NCBI RefSeq assembly: GCF_029931775.1 | Contig: NC_079332.1 | Location: forward strand, 818,501-882,500 | DNA length: 64,000 bases | Reading direction: 5' to 3' | Source of the DNA: Euleptes europaea | Lineage: Eukaryota; Chordata; Lepidosauria; Squamata; Sphaerodactylidae | In this document: in pieces, positions 21,647 to 31,327 of the stretch | Layout: each line of letters opens with the position of its first letter | Position numbering within the stretch: the first letter of the stretch is position 1 | The notes under the pieces: generated by a model | Seen by the model: the letters and a program-made list of their open reading frames with translations, nothing else | What the model was told of the DNA's origin: nothing | Databases searched by the model: none | Position numbers and translations under genes: made by a program

Positions 21647-24600
21647 AATTGATGACCCAGAAATGTTCTGCTCATGATGATGCTCTGAGTTAAAAATGAA
21701 CCTCTTATCACTCTTTTGTGGAGCTGTGCTTCCTGGTGCCACAAGGATGTTATGTTTTAACAAGGGCAGAGGATTCTTTGAGATTAATGATTTTCTCTGA
21801 AACATAAGCAGAACAAAGGTGACAGAACAAGCAAACTAGATTGGATTGTAGCAGATCCACTCTCTTAAATAAAAAAACCATCCCCAATAAGCAAGGGACT
21901 GACTACCTGGCGTTTCAGGCAAAAGAATCTTACAAATATGAGGCGCTGAGCCCTTCTCCTGCCCCCAGGGCACATACCTGCAGTCTTTTTATATACATCC
22001 CCCCTACATTTTTCTTCTGGGCTCCATTAGTGGGAGTCACCTTGGCTGGTGGAAAAAAAGAGACCTCAGAGGAGAGAAATTATCACACTCACAGGGAGTA
22101 ATTTCTCTTCACCCACACACTCTTCTTCACACCCTACTTTCTTCATTATTGGGGAGGCTTGGGATTAAACTAACTAACAGGTCTGCTGTCGTCTCTTCCC
22201 CTTAGCCAAAATGACTTTTAAAAACCCATTGGCAGCCTGGGCTAGTTCCTTATTTTGCTGAAGGTATTTTGCCCCGAGGGACAGTCTAGGGAGAACTGCA
22301 GGCTTTAAGGCCCCACAGAAAAGTCACCTCCTACCACAACTAATTTATTGTGTTAATCTATGCTTTGCTTCTAGGGTTGACAAGAAACCAGAAGGCATCA
22401 CATGGAGAAGGGGCAGGTTACAGCCAGAAGCTGCCAGTTGCTGATCTCTGTTCCGAGAATACAGCAGCACCAATTCATTTCTGTTGCCCAACCCATGTTC
22501 CTACCATTTGCCCTCGAATCTCTTCTTCTCACCCTTGCTCAATGTGCATTTCCTGTCGTTACTCTTTGACTCATGCTGCATGATAAAAAGACAGTGCGCA
22601 TGGACAGTCGTGTGTGAACACTGAGACCAAGCTTAATGCTTACTGCTCATAATACTAGAATGAAGGGTCATCTGCTGAAGCCAGAGGGTGAGAGATTCAA
22701 AACTGATAAAAGGAAGCATTCACACAGCGCATAGTGAAATTGTGGAACTCCCTGCCCCAGGATGTGGTGATGGCTGCCAACTTGGAAGGCTTGAAGAGGG
22801 AAGAGAGGGCTATTTGTGGCTACTAGTCCAAATGGATACTAGTCATGATGCGTCCCTATTCTCTCCAGGATCAGAGGAACATGCCTAATATATTAGGTGC
22901 TGTGGAACAAAGTCAGGAGAATGCTGTTGCAGTCGTCTTGCTTGTGGGCTTCCTAGAGGAACCTGGTTGGCAAACTAGGGTAGATTATTTTTTAAAAAGG
23001 GAAGAGCCTAGCTTATACTGCGGGGCTGAATTTTTATTTTATGTTGCTTCCATTTCTACCCTGCCTTTCCCCTCAGTGGTGACCCAAAGCAGCTGATGTC
23101 ATTCTCCTCCATTTCATCCACACAACAAACCTGAGAGAGAGTTACTGGCATAAAGTGACCCAGTGGCCTTCCACGGCCGTGGGGATTCAAACCTGGGCAT
23201 TCCAGATCTTAGTCAACGCTCTAACCATGATGCCACAATTACCCCATATTGCACTTAACAGAGACGCTTATAAAAGCAAGCATGACTTGTAGCATGACAA
23301 TAGAAAACGAAGAATTTTCTAACAGTTAAGAGCGGTTCCTCAGTGGAACAGGCTTCCTCGGCAGGTGGTAAGCTCTCCTTCCCTGGAGGTTTTTAAGAAG
23401 AGGTTAGATGGCCATCTGTCAGCAATGCTGATTCTGTGACCTTAGGCAGATGATGAGAGGGAGGGCACCTTGGGCATCTCCTGGGCATGGAGTAGGGGTC
23501 ACTGGGTGTGCGTGTGTGGGGGAGGTTGTTGTGAATTTCCTGCATTGTGCAGGGGGTTGGACTTGGTGGCCCTGGTGGTCCCTTCCAACTCTATGATTCT
23601 ATGATTCTAGTTTTGAGTGGTTGGAATCGAGGTGAAAGAACCTCAATTTCTTGAGGTACTTAAGACAGAAGATATAAGGAATCTTCTTGATGGGCCTTGG
23701 TCTTCTACCACTTTCAGCCACTTTCTTTGTACTGGCTTACATTCACTTAGGGAGCCCCATGATGCAGAGTGGTAAACGGCAGTACTGCAGTTCAAGCGCT
23801 GCTCACCTGAGTTTGATCCCAATGGAAGTTGGTTTCAGGTAGCCGGGTCAAGGTTGACTCAGCCTTCCTTCCATCCGAGGTCGGTAAAATTAGTACCCAG
23901 CTTGCTGGGGGTAAAGGGAAGATGACTGGGGAAGGCACTGGCAAACCACCCCCATAAACAAAGTCTGCCTACTAAACGTCGGGATGTGACGTCACCCCAT
24001 TGGTCAGGAATGCACGGGGGACCTTTACCTTACCTTTTTACAATTTCCTAGCTGGGGAAAAAAATACAATTGTATGCAATCAAGGAGGATTCCAGGGTTA
24101 CTCTTTACCTGCCTTTTATGTTGATTGAACTATGATAAAGACTGTTTAAAAAAAAACACCACCCCAAACCTGTTGAACGTGTTTTGTAGTCACCAAATAT
24201 GGGGAAAGCGATCACATTTCTCAATATAGTGAGTTTTCAAACTTCTGGATTTCAGGTTTTGTTTTAATATCAATTTGTTTGCTGAGGAACTGTCAATGGT
24301 TATATATTACAGCAGAGAAAGCACGTCAAGCCTTTCTTTGGGACACAAGAAGAGTCTTCTATGATCAGACCAAGAATCATTTGGTCCAGTTCAATATCCT
24401 CCTTCAAATAGGGGCCGTCTTGCCTCTCCTTATATGTCCTTACCATTTGGGCATGGAGGTTAGAGATATACCTGTTATAGCTATTAGCATCCCCTATATA
24501 AATGGCAAACACAAAAACTGCAGCCTTGTCAGTAAACCTCTGAGGGTATCACGTAATTTCAAAGCAACAGGCAATAATTGACTCAGCCCATTGAATGAAA

Positions 24601-27600
24601 GTGTTGGGCTTTTATGTTTAGAAGTATGACGGGAGGCATTTACCAAATATTTATCATCTGGACTCATGCTTGCCAAAGCTGGATTCTGGTCTAGTAAATC
24701 AACTTTGTTTTCCATCAACTCATTGACCGAGTCCAAGAAGGAAGCTAACGTTTGTGCTAAGAGAAGTGTTAGCAAAAAAAAAGGGGGGGGGGCTTTGGCA
24801 TCTTTTAGCTCTTCATTTTCACACAATATACGTAGGTTTGTGCTCTATGCTTCCTTTTTCTCCCCATGGTGTCTTCTGGAATTGCTACTGACGTAGAACA
24901 GCTAGATTTCAGCTGTAGATCCAGGTCTGGGAATCCCAGTTGTTGCTAGACAATTGCAAAGTCCTGGAAAAGAGGGTACAGTTTGAAGCAAAAACGCACC
25001 CTATAAACCCCATGCCTTCTATACAGCTGTTCAGCACCACATGGGTTTGCCAGACCTGGGTTTTATCAACCAATATCTGCTTTGGGGCTCCTGAAATATA
25101 ACACACACCTCCGAATTATCCAGTGGGCCAAGCCAGAATAAACAAAGCCCTTGATTTTTATAAACCATACTTATTTATATAGGAAAGGATATTGTGTTAT
25201 GATTAAACTCTGTACAATCCGAACACGTGGCTTTGTAAGGGTAGATAGTTTGGCTGTTACATTTTAAAAGAGCCAGGCGGGTGTTTTCCCAAGGAAATAA
25301 GAAAAGGAATGATTACAACAGAAAAAAAAAATAGATTTGTGTTGACACAGGAGTGAATCAGAACAAGAAAATTCATGTGCGGGCTTGGCAACATTTGGTT
25401 ATCTTTTCCTGGCACAGGTGAGGGGCTCAGGGCATTTGATCTTGTGGCGTTTCAGGGAATCCAGCAAAAAAAAATGTTTGCTTTTTTTGCCAAGTCACGG
25501 CCGACTCAAGGTTTTCAAGGCGAGGGGCGTTCAGAGGTAGTTTTTCCCTTGCCTGCCTCTGCATAGCAACCCTCGACTTCCTCGGTGGTCTCCCATCCAA
25601 GTACTAACTGCGGCCTGACCCTGCTTAGCTTCTGAGATCTGAGGAGATCAGGCTAGCCGGGGCCCATCCAGGTCAACGCTCTCCATAAACTCTTAGAATC
25701 CTAGAGTTGGAAGGGACCACCAGGGTCATCTAGCCCAACCCCCTGCACAATGCAGGAAATTCACAACTACCTCCCCACCACACACACACACACACACAGT
25801 GACCCCTACTCCATGCCCAGAAGATGGCCAAGATGCCCTCCCTCTCATGAACTGCCTAAGGTCATAGAATCAGCCTTGCTGACAGATGGCCACCTAGCCT
25901 CTGCTTAAAAACCTCCAGGGAAGGAGAGCTCACCACCTCCCGAGGAAGCCCCTTCCACCGAGGAACCGCTCTAACTGCTAGAAAGTTCTTCCTAATGTCT
26001 AGACGGAAGCTCTTTTGATTTAATTTCAACCTGCTGGTTCTGGTCCGACCTTCTGGGGCCACAGAAAACAACTCGGCCCCCTCCTCCATAGGACAGCCCT
26101 TCAAGTCCTTGAAGATGGTTCTTGTATCCCCTTCTCAGTCTTCTCCTCTCCAGGCTGAACACACCCAGCTCCTTCAACCTTTCCTCCTAGGACTCGGTCT
26201 CCAGACCCCCCTCGCCATCCTTGTTGCCCTCCTCTGGACACGGTTCCAGCTTGTCTCCATCCTTCTTAAATCGCGGTGCCCAAAACTCAACAGTTTTTTT
26301 TCCCCACAGTGCTGTTTTCTACACCTCTCCTTCTTACTTTTGCACAATAATACTCTTTAGCCTTCTTACTCTCTTTCCCCTGATAAACCGGATTTCTTTT
26401 ATAACGCTTCCTTCGTCATTAGGGCGGGTGAGGCAATCGGGGCTCCTTTGTTGACACTTTTCCCGCCTTTTTCAAAAGTCCCCCTTTCTGGACAGAGGAC
26501 GGCCCCTGACCTTCCCTCAGCTCCCCTCAGCCATGGAGGAATCCTGTGCAATAAACTATACATCTTTACTGGAAACAGGACAACCTATGGGGGGGGGGGA
26601 AACCCACCTATGTTAAAAAAAACACCCACCTATGTTAAAAACAATAATTTCCTTCACTTCAGTTTTATTGTTCCCACGCCGGTTAACATCTTTCTGTTTT
26701 AAACGTTTAATGCCACATTTATTTTTCAAACCTCCTGGCTGCCCTTAGTTCTTTCTTCCTGCCTTTTTTTTTTGTTGTTGGGTTTTTTTGGGTCATAAAA
26801 CCAACTTTGGCTTTGTTTCCTCAATATATCAAGTTTTCAAACTTCCTTTGCTTTCTTTCAAGACTCTTCCCGCCTCTTTTCATGGCACGTTTTCAGAACC
26901 CTTCTGCTGTATTATAGCATACATATCTTTTATTCTATTTGCTATCGGGCACATTTCTTAGCTTGATACCATATTTCCTGGTTTGATACAGTATTGCCAA
27001 CATCTGTTTTTAACAATGAGCTCAACCTCCTCATTTATTCTCACACTTTTCAAACATCATTCTTAAAAACATCATTCTTAAAAAAAAACTTAGGCTGCTT
27101 CTTTCTGTGAGAGGAAAAAATTGTCTACAGCCACACCTGTGTTGTCAAAATGGGCAATTTAGCAAATGTATAACGAAAATTTATAATGAGAGGATGGTGG
27201 GCAGAATGAATCATATACAAAAGATGTCCTCAAACCACCCACAAAAAGAAACCGGAGAGTCCTGGGTATCAAAATTTGGTCCTCTTCTTCCCTTTTCACC
27301 CATCCTTTTATACTCCTCAGCCTCAGACATTTAGATCGTAAACTACCTGCAGCGGGAACCTGCTGTTGCTGCCTAGGCTGAAAAATACCACGTATTATTA
27401 TCCTTATGATGAGGATAATAATATAATTTATTGCAGCCATAGACCAGCAAATATAATATTGCATTGCTATGCTACAAATCCAAAATCTCAAACCTTACAT
27501 TTAAAAAACAAGACAAATAAAATAAAAAGATAAAATACTATCCACAGTGTAAAACTTGGAGCAGAGTTTCTATACTTATTAAATGTCCTTGTCCTTTCCC

Positions 27601-28625
27601 CCCAGCCCTTTTCTTGCACCTGCACAAAAAGGGGCCCCTTTGTTTTGAGACCGTAGGGTTTTCGTCAATTAATAATTTATCCAGCCATACCTGCTCTGGA
27701 CTTTCTGCGAATTTAACTATTCTAGGACAAACTTAACTCTCAGACCACTGTAACAGGGGCCTTCTTGTGATATGATGAGGCCACCCAGCACTCCAGAAGG
27801 TGTCGAGGAGGAGTGACCGCCAGGCCCCGAAGAAAGGGCCAAAGGCACGGCGCCGCCATGCTTACTTTTGGCCCACGACATCCACAAGGGTCAGCGGCAG
27901 AGGCGCTTTTGCACCACCTGCTTCTTCCAGAGGGCCCCCAAATCCTGTCGGAGTCCATGACGGGGGCATTGGGGTTGCCAGGCCCCTCTTCCCCACCGGC
28001 GGGAGGTTTTGAAGGTGGAGCCTGAGGAGGGTGGGGTTTGGGGAGGGACTTCAATGCCATAGAAGTCCAGTGGCCAAAGCGGCCATTTTCTCCAGACGAA
28101 CTGATCTCTGTTCAGTTGTAATAGCAGAATTGTAATAGCAGGAGAGCTCCAGCCACCACCTGGAAGTTGGCAACCCTCTTCCCAACTCGTAGCTGGTAAC
28201 CCTGCCCAAAGGCCGGTGCCATGGTGGGGGGGATTTGACCATTTAACCATTTTAATAGCAAATTTATTTTGTATTTGTTTTTATCCTATGCTATTTAGCT
28301 ATGCAAATTGGTCTTATTTGATGGTCTACGACTGCAAATAAACTAGTGATTGATTGACTCACTTTTAACCCAGCTGCACTCTTTACAGTTTATGATTTCT
28401 GCCACTTCCTTGTGCTCTGACAGTAAATCAATAGTTTCCCAGGCAATGCAAGACTTCACTGAAGAAGAACGAAGCTGGCACACACTAGTTCCTGCTACTG
28501 TCTCTTTTGCTTTGAAAGGAACGCTCATTTGCATGTGGTTCTGCAAATATTTATTCTCTCCTTACCAGCCATGGTTTTGTTGTCAAAATGTGTTCCAAAG
28601 ATTCCACATCGGTGCCATCAGACAT
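21647..28625 (-). CDS. Candidate uncharacterised multi-exon gene between GFER and NOXO1
   Basis: Four minus-strand exons with consensus splice sites join without a stop: 28566-28625 (ATG, MSDGTDVESLEHILTTKPWL, donor gtaagg), 28363-28540 (acceptor tttgcag, donor gtgagt), 24644-24756 (acceptor cttctcttag, donor gtaaat) and 21647-21796 (acceptor ttatgtttcag, donor gtaaat). The phases agree at each junction (0, 1, 0) and give 167 continuous codons. Visible segments include WETIDLLSEHKEVAEIINCK and FLDSVNELMENKVDLLDQNP. The sequence looks like a soluble, partly helical protein. I recognise no family. Repeats sit close to exons 1 and 2. Start codon, 5' exon and 3' end are uncertain. It could be a decayed or lineage-specific gene; human 16p13.3, as I recall it, has none here. 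Confidence 0.45.
21810..22630. other. Spacer, no element recognised
   Basis: Non-repetitive. If the candidate minus-strand gene is real this is intron between its exons 3 and 4. Confidence 0.3.
22640..22975 (+). repeat. LINE (CR1/L2 clade) 3' tail fragment
   Basis: Forward copy of the family seen at 2080 and 17728: gaaattgtggaactccctgc, ggatgtggtgatggctgcca, then gtcttgcttgtgggcttcct. Confidence 0.75.
23025..23310 (-). repeat. MIR-like SINE plus flank, copy B of a duplicated segment
   Basis: Uninterrupted counterpart of 15530-16165, including the apparently non-SINE flank gcttataaaagcaagcatga. Confidence 0.7.
23328..23612 (+). repeat. CR1-like LINE 3' end
   Basis: Runs from agcggttcctcagtggaaca to the terminal actctatgattctatgattc, so the CR1 3' terminus is intact. 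Confidence 0.85.
23750..24035 (+). repeat. Full-length tRNA SINE with Sauria-type 3' tail
   Basis: tRNA-like head gatgcagagtggtaaacggc and cctgagtttgatcccaat, conserved body gtacccagcttgctgggggt, gatgtgacgtcaccccattg, and tail ggacctttaccttacc. The (ACCTTT)n tail is the end used by squamate Sauria SINEs and mobilised by BovB-type LINEs. Confidence 0.75.
24036..24640. other. Unique spacer; possible micro-exon
   Basis: On the minus strand a ccatttatatag acceptor near 24498 and an AAATG|gtaagg donor near 24449 bracket about 50 bases. The frame that joins the neighbouring candidate exons is not compelling, so I do not call it. Confidence 0.25.
24830..25480. other. Unique spacer
   Basis: No repeat or coding signature recognised; lies within intron 2 of the candidate minus-strand gene. 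Confidence 0.3.
25480..25676 (-). repeat. 5S-rRNA-derived SINE
   Basis: Reverse copy: body ccaagtcacggccgactcaa and ttttcaaggcgaggggcgtt, then the 5S-like tggtctcccatccaagtact and cctgcttagcttctgaga. Confidence 0.85.
25690..26292 (-). repeat. CR1 LINE 3' region, longest copy
   Basis: About 600 bases, starting at the terminal agaatcctagagttggaagg and extending past the usual truncation point into ORF2-side sequence (tctccaggctgaacacaccc, ttgccctcctctggacacgg), which matches avian-type CR1 as I know it. A (CA)n tract lies at 25782-25799. Confidence 0.85.
26295..27400. other. T-rich unique spacer
   Basis: Long T- and A-runs. No exon or familiar repeat. On the minus strand near 27300 a TATAAAAGG motif is present without other promoter evidence. 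Confidence 0.3.
27400..27490 (-). repeat. LINE 3' tail fragment (GCAATAAAT type)
   Basis: On the minus strand ggtctatggctgcaataaat, the same tail type as the plus-strand copy at 28240-28357. Confidence 0.5.
27975..28182 (+). repeat. GTTGCC-family repeat
   Basis: Starts ggggttgccaggcccctctt and ends accacctggaagttggcaac. It has an internal duplication of gtaatagcag. Confidence 0.8.
28240..28357 (+). repeat. LINE 3' tail with (GATT)n end
   Basis: ttggtcttatttgatggtct then gactgcaaataaact and a short gattgatt tail, ending four bases before the gtgagt donor of candidate exon 28363-28540 (read on the minus strand). Confidence 0.55.
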
Positions 28626-28664
28626 CAGGAGAGCCCGCAGCAGAGAATATCTCAATGCAGAAGT

Positions 28665-28850
28665 AGGATTGCCAAGCTCCAGGTGGGGCCTGGAGATCTC
28701 CTGGTATTACGATGGATCTCCAGATGACAGAGATCAGCTCCCCTGGGGGGGTGGGAAAATGGCTGCTTTGGAAGGGGGAATCTATGGCATTGTCCCCTGT
28801 GGAGGTCTCTTCCCAAGCCCCACCCTCCCCAGCTTCCCCTCCCCATAGGG
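28665..28850 (-). repeat. GTTGCC-family repeat
   Basis: Reverse orientation, from aggattgccaagctccagg to caccctccccagcttcccct. Abuts the next copy head to head. Confidence 0.8.
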
Positions 28851-28851
28851 T

Positions 28852-29058
28852 TGCCAGGTCCCTCTTCACCACAGACGGGAGGTTTTTGGGGTGGGGCCTG
28901 AGGAGGGCGGGATTTGGGGAGGGGAAGGACTTCAACGCCATAGAATCCAATTGCCAAAGTGGCCATTATCTCCAGGTGAACTGATCTCTATCGGTTGGAG
29001 ATCAGTTGTAATAGCAGAAGATCTCCAGCTAGTACCTGGTGGTTGGTCAACCCTACCT
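28852..29058 (+). repeat. GTTGCC-family repeat
   Basis: Forward orientation, from agggttgccaggtccctctt to tacctggtggttggtcaacc. With 28665-28850 it forms a roughly 390-base inverted pair. Confidence 0.8.
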
Positions 29059-29059
29059 C

Positions 29060-30530
29060 CCAAAATCTCCAGATATTTCCTAATCCACAACCGTAAACCC
29101 TAGTAGAAAGGTCCACTATGTTTGGTGGGGTGAAGCCAAGGGCTGAATTATGGCCACACCGACTGGGGCTCACAATCCATACCTTCAAAGATGGTGCAAA
29201 GCCTTTTAATTTTGTCGAAGGCTTTCACGGTCAGAGTTCATTGGTTCTCGTAAGTTATCCGGGCTGTGTAACCGTGGTCTTGGTATTTTCTTTCCTGACA
29301 TTTCCTTTTAATTTTAATTGATAATACTGGTGATTAGGCTATATAAGACAATGGGTATATAATGGACATTAGGAATAAATAGAAAATTATAATTATATAC
29401 TAGTCTAGTAAGAATAGATAATATTCAATATAAAGGAAGGACTAGATTATGAATAGGTTAGAGGAAGCTGGGGGGGGGGGAGTCCAAGCTATTAGATGTA
29501 TTTAACATTGAAGGTATACATTAAGCTATATATTGCTACTTACTAACATATGGAATGATAAGTTTTATGAAATAACTAATAAGATGGATTGTGTTATTAT
29601 GGGGGGGGGAAGTAAATAAAAAAAAAAAAGATGGTGCAAAGCCCATGTGCTAAAATGGGGTCTGACTCGCAAAAGCTTCTGTCACAATAAATCCATCAGT
29701 CTTCGGTGTCACAAGATAATTGGACTTTCCTCTCCTCTTATGTCAGTGGAAGACTGTTGTCCTGGGGGAACCACTATTGTTAGCGTGACGGATCCACAGC
29801 GCCCACCCTTCTGAAATTCTATTCAGGCCTCAACAATAAGATACCTGTTTATGAGAAGAGGTCCAAAGAACAAGGGAAAAAACAATATTTTGTTTGTCTT
29901 ACCAGTCGTCTAGTTGTCCCAGCAATCATTAATGTTTCTACAGCATGGAAAGTTCATCGCTATGTTAGTACTTCATATCTAGTCCTTCCCCACACAATTT
30001 TTCTTGGCTGCTTTTTGGTAGGCTCAGCTCCGTTTAATCCACTTTTGCGGGATTTCTACTTATCTCCGCTGCTTTCTGCCTGGAATCGAAATGTGATGCA
30101 GTTTCCGGGAGTGCTGGGAAGGCATCCAAAACTTAACCCCTAGCTAAGACAAGGGAACACATTCTGGCATGTGCTGATACAGTTCCACTAATAAATCCCT
30201 GACTTAATGTTGCTAAGGCATCACTTAGGGGGTCGTTTCTCAGAGGTGCATCCTAGGAAATGCTAAGACAAGCATTCAGTAAGGCTATGTCTGGTGTAAG
30301 AATATGTGTAAGTTGAGAAAATCACAGCGGGTTGGATCCTATGACTGCCTTCTGACAAGTCTTCTTTCAGTGGAGAATCTCTCTAAGGAAGGTGTCCCCA
30401 TCAAATTTGTGTAGAAAGGAGCCAGGTGGGGCTTCTGATTGGCTGTGCAGATAAAAATAACCTTGGGCCGATAAAAATAACCTTGTTTCAGCAGCAGCTG
30501 CCGCCAGTGTGGATTTTATTATTCCTCACA
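29060..30530. other. Spacer upstream of NOXO1 with one repeat fragment
   Basis: 29206-29310 is a fragment (tcgaaggctttcacggtcag ... ttccggg-like ccgggctgtgtaaccgtggt) of a kind I associate with Penelope-like element ends. The rest, including AT-rich 29320-29620, is unassigned. A minus-strand 35-base stretch at about 29909-29943 is bounded by gctgtag and GTAAGA and could be a 5' exon of the candidate gene. Confidence 0.35.
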
Positions 30531-30534
30531 CTTT

Positions 30535-30725
30535 TTTCCAGGTACTGGCTGGAGATCTCCCACTATTACAACTGATCTCCAGCTGATAGAGATCAGTTTC
30601 ACCTGGAGAAAAGGGCCGCTTTGGCAATTGGACTCTATGGCATTGAAGTCCTTCCCCAAACCCCACCCTCCTCAGGCTCCACTAAAAAAACTCCCACTGG
30701 TGACGAAGAGAGACCTGGCAACCCT
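30535..30725 (-). repeat. GTTGCC-family repeat
   Basis: From caggtactggctggagatct to gagagacctggcaaccctac. Confidence 0.8.
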
Positions 30726-30811
30726 ACTCAAAATGGTTGAGTACCCCTGCTCTAAGAGATAAAGCTGATAGAGAAAAAAAAAAACTTCCTTTGATGGGGA
30801 AAAAAGCCTTT

Positions 30812-30905
30812 ATGTACGTATGTAAGTGCTATCAAGTCACCATAGACTTATGGCAACCCTGGCAAACGGCTTTCAAAGCAAGCAACAAGCAGAGGTGGTT
30901 TTATC
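30812..30905 (-). repeat. SINE body fragment (same body as the 5S-derived SINEs)
   Basis: Has gctatcaagtcaccatagac, ttatggcaaccctggcaaac and aagcagaggtggttttatcc but no 5S head, so it is a truncated copy or a different-headed relative. Confidence 0.6.
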
Positions 30906-31327
30906 CATTGGTAAAAGTTATTCTCCGTTGGAGGAAAACTTGGCAGAAGGGAGTCATAAGATCCAACTGAATGGGGAAAAACGGTGGGTCTTTTAGGTAC
31001 CATTAGACTCCTTTTGTGCCAGCTGAATGTTTTCCTGTTTCCTGCAGGTACTTTGCAGTGGGGAGAGGTGAAGCTGTAGCCTCGAGGGAGGGACACTCAT
31101 CCTCCCCCACCCATGACTGACTTTCACACTCTTCGAACAAGAGCAGGAAAGGCAGCAAGTGGAATTTCTGTCTCTTTCCCTGTTCCGAAACAAAGCGCCA
31201 ACCACAGGCCGGCCTGGCGCACCTGGGAAAAGTCCGACTCCTCCCTCTCAGCTCTTAAATTAGCCTGCAGGAGGCAGGTGCTTCAAACAGATTTTGAAAA
31301 GGCACCTGCGAGCACCACGGGGAAGAG

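Noticed and set aside
27740-27970. GC-rich block with open frames on both strands (possible exon or processed pseudogene)
   Set aside because: No splice sites, start context or recognisable protein; it adjoins repeats and may be part of one.
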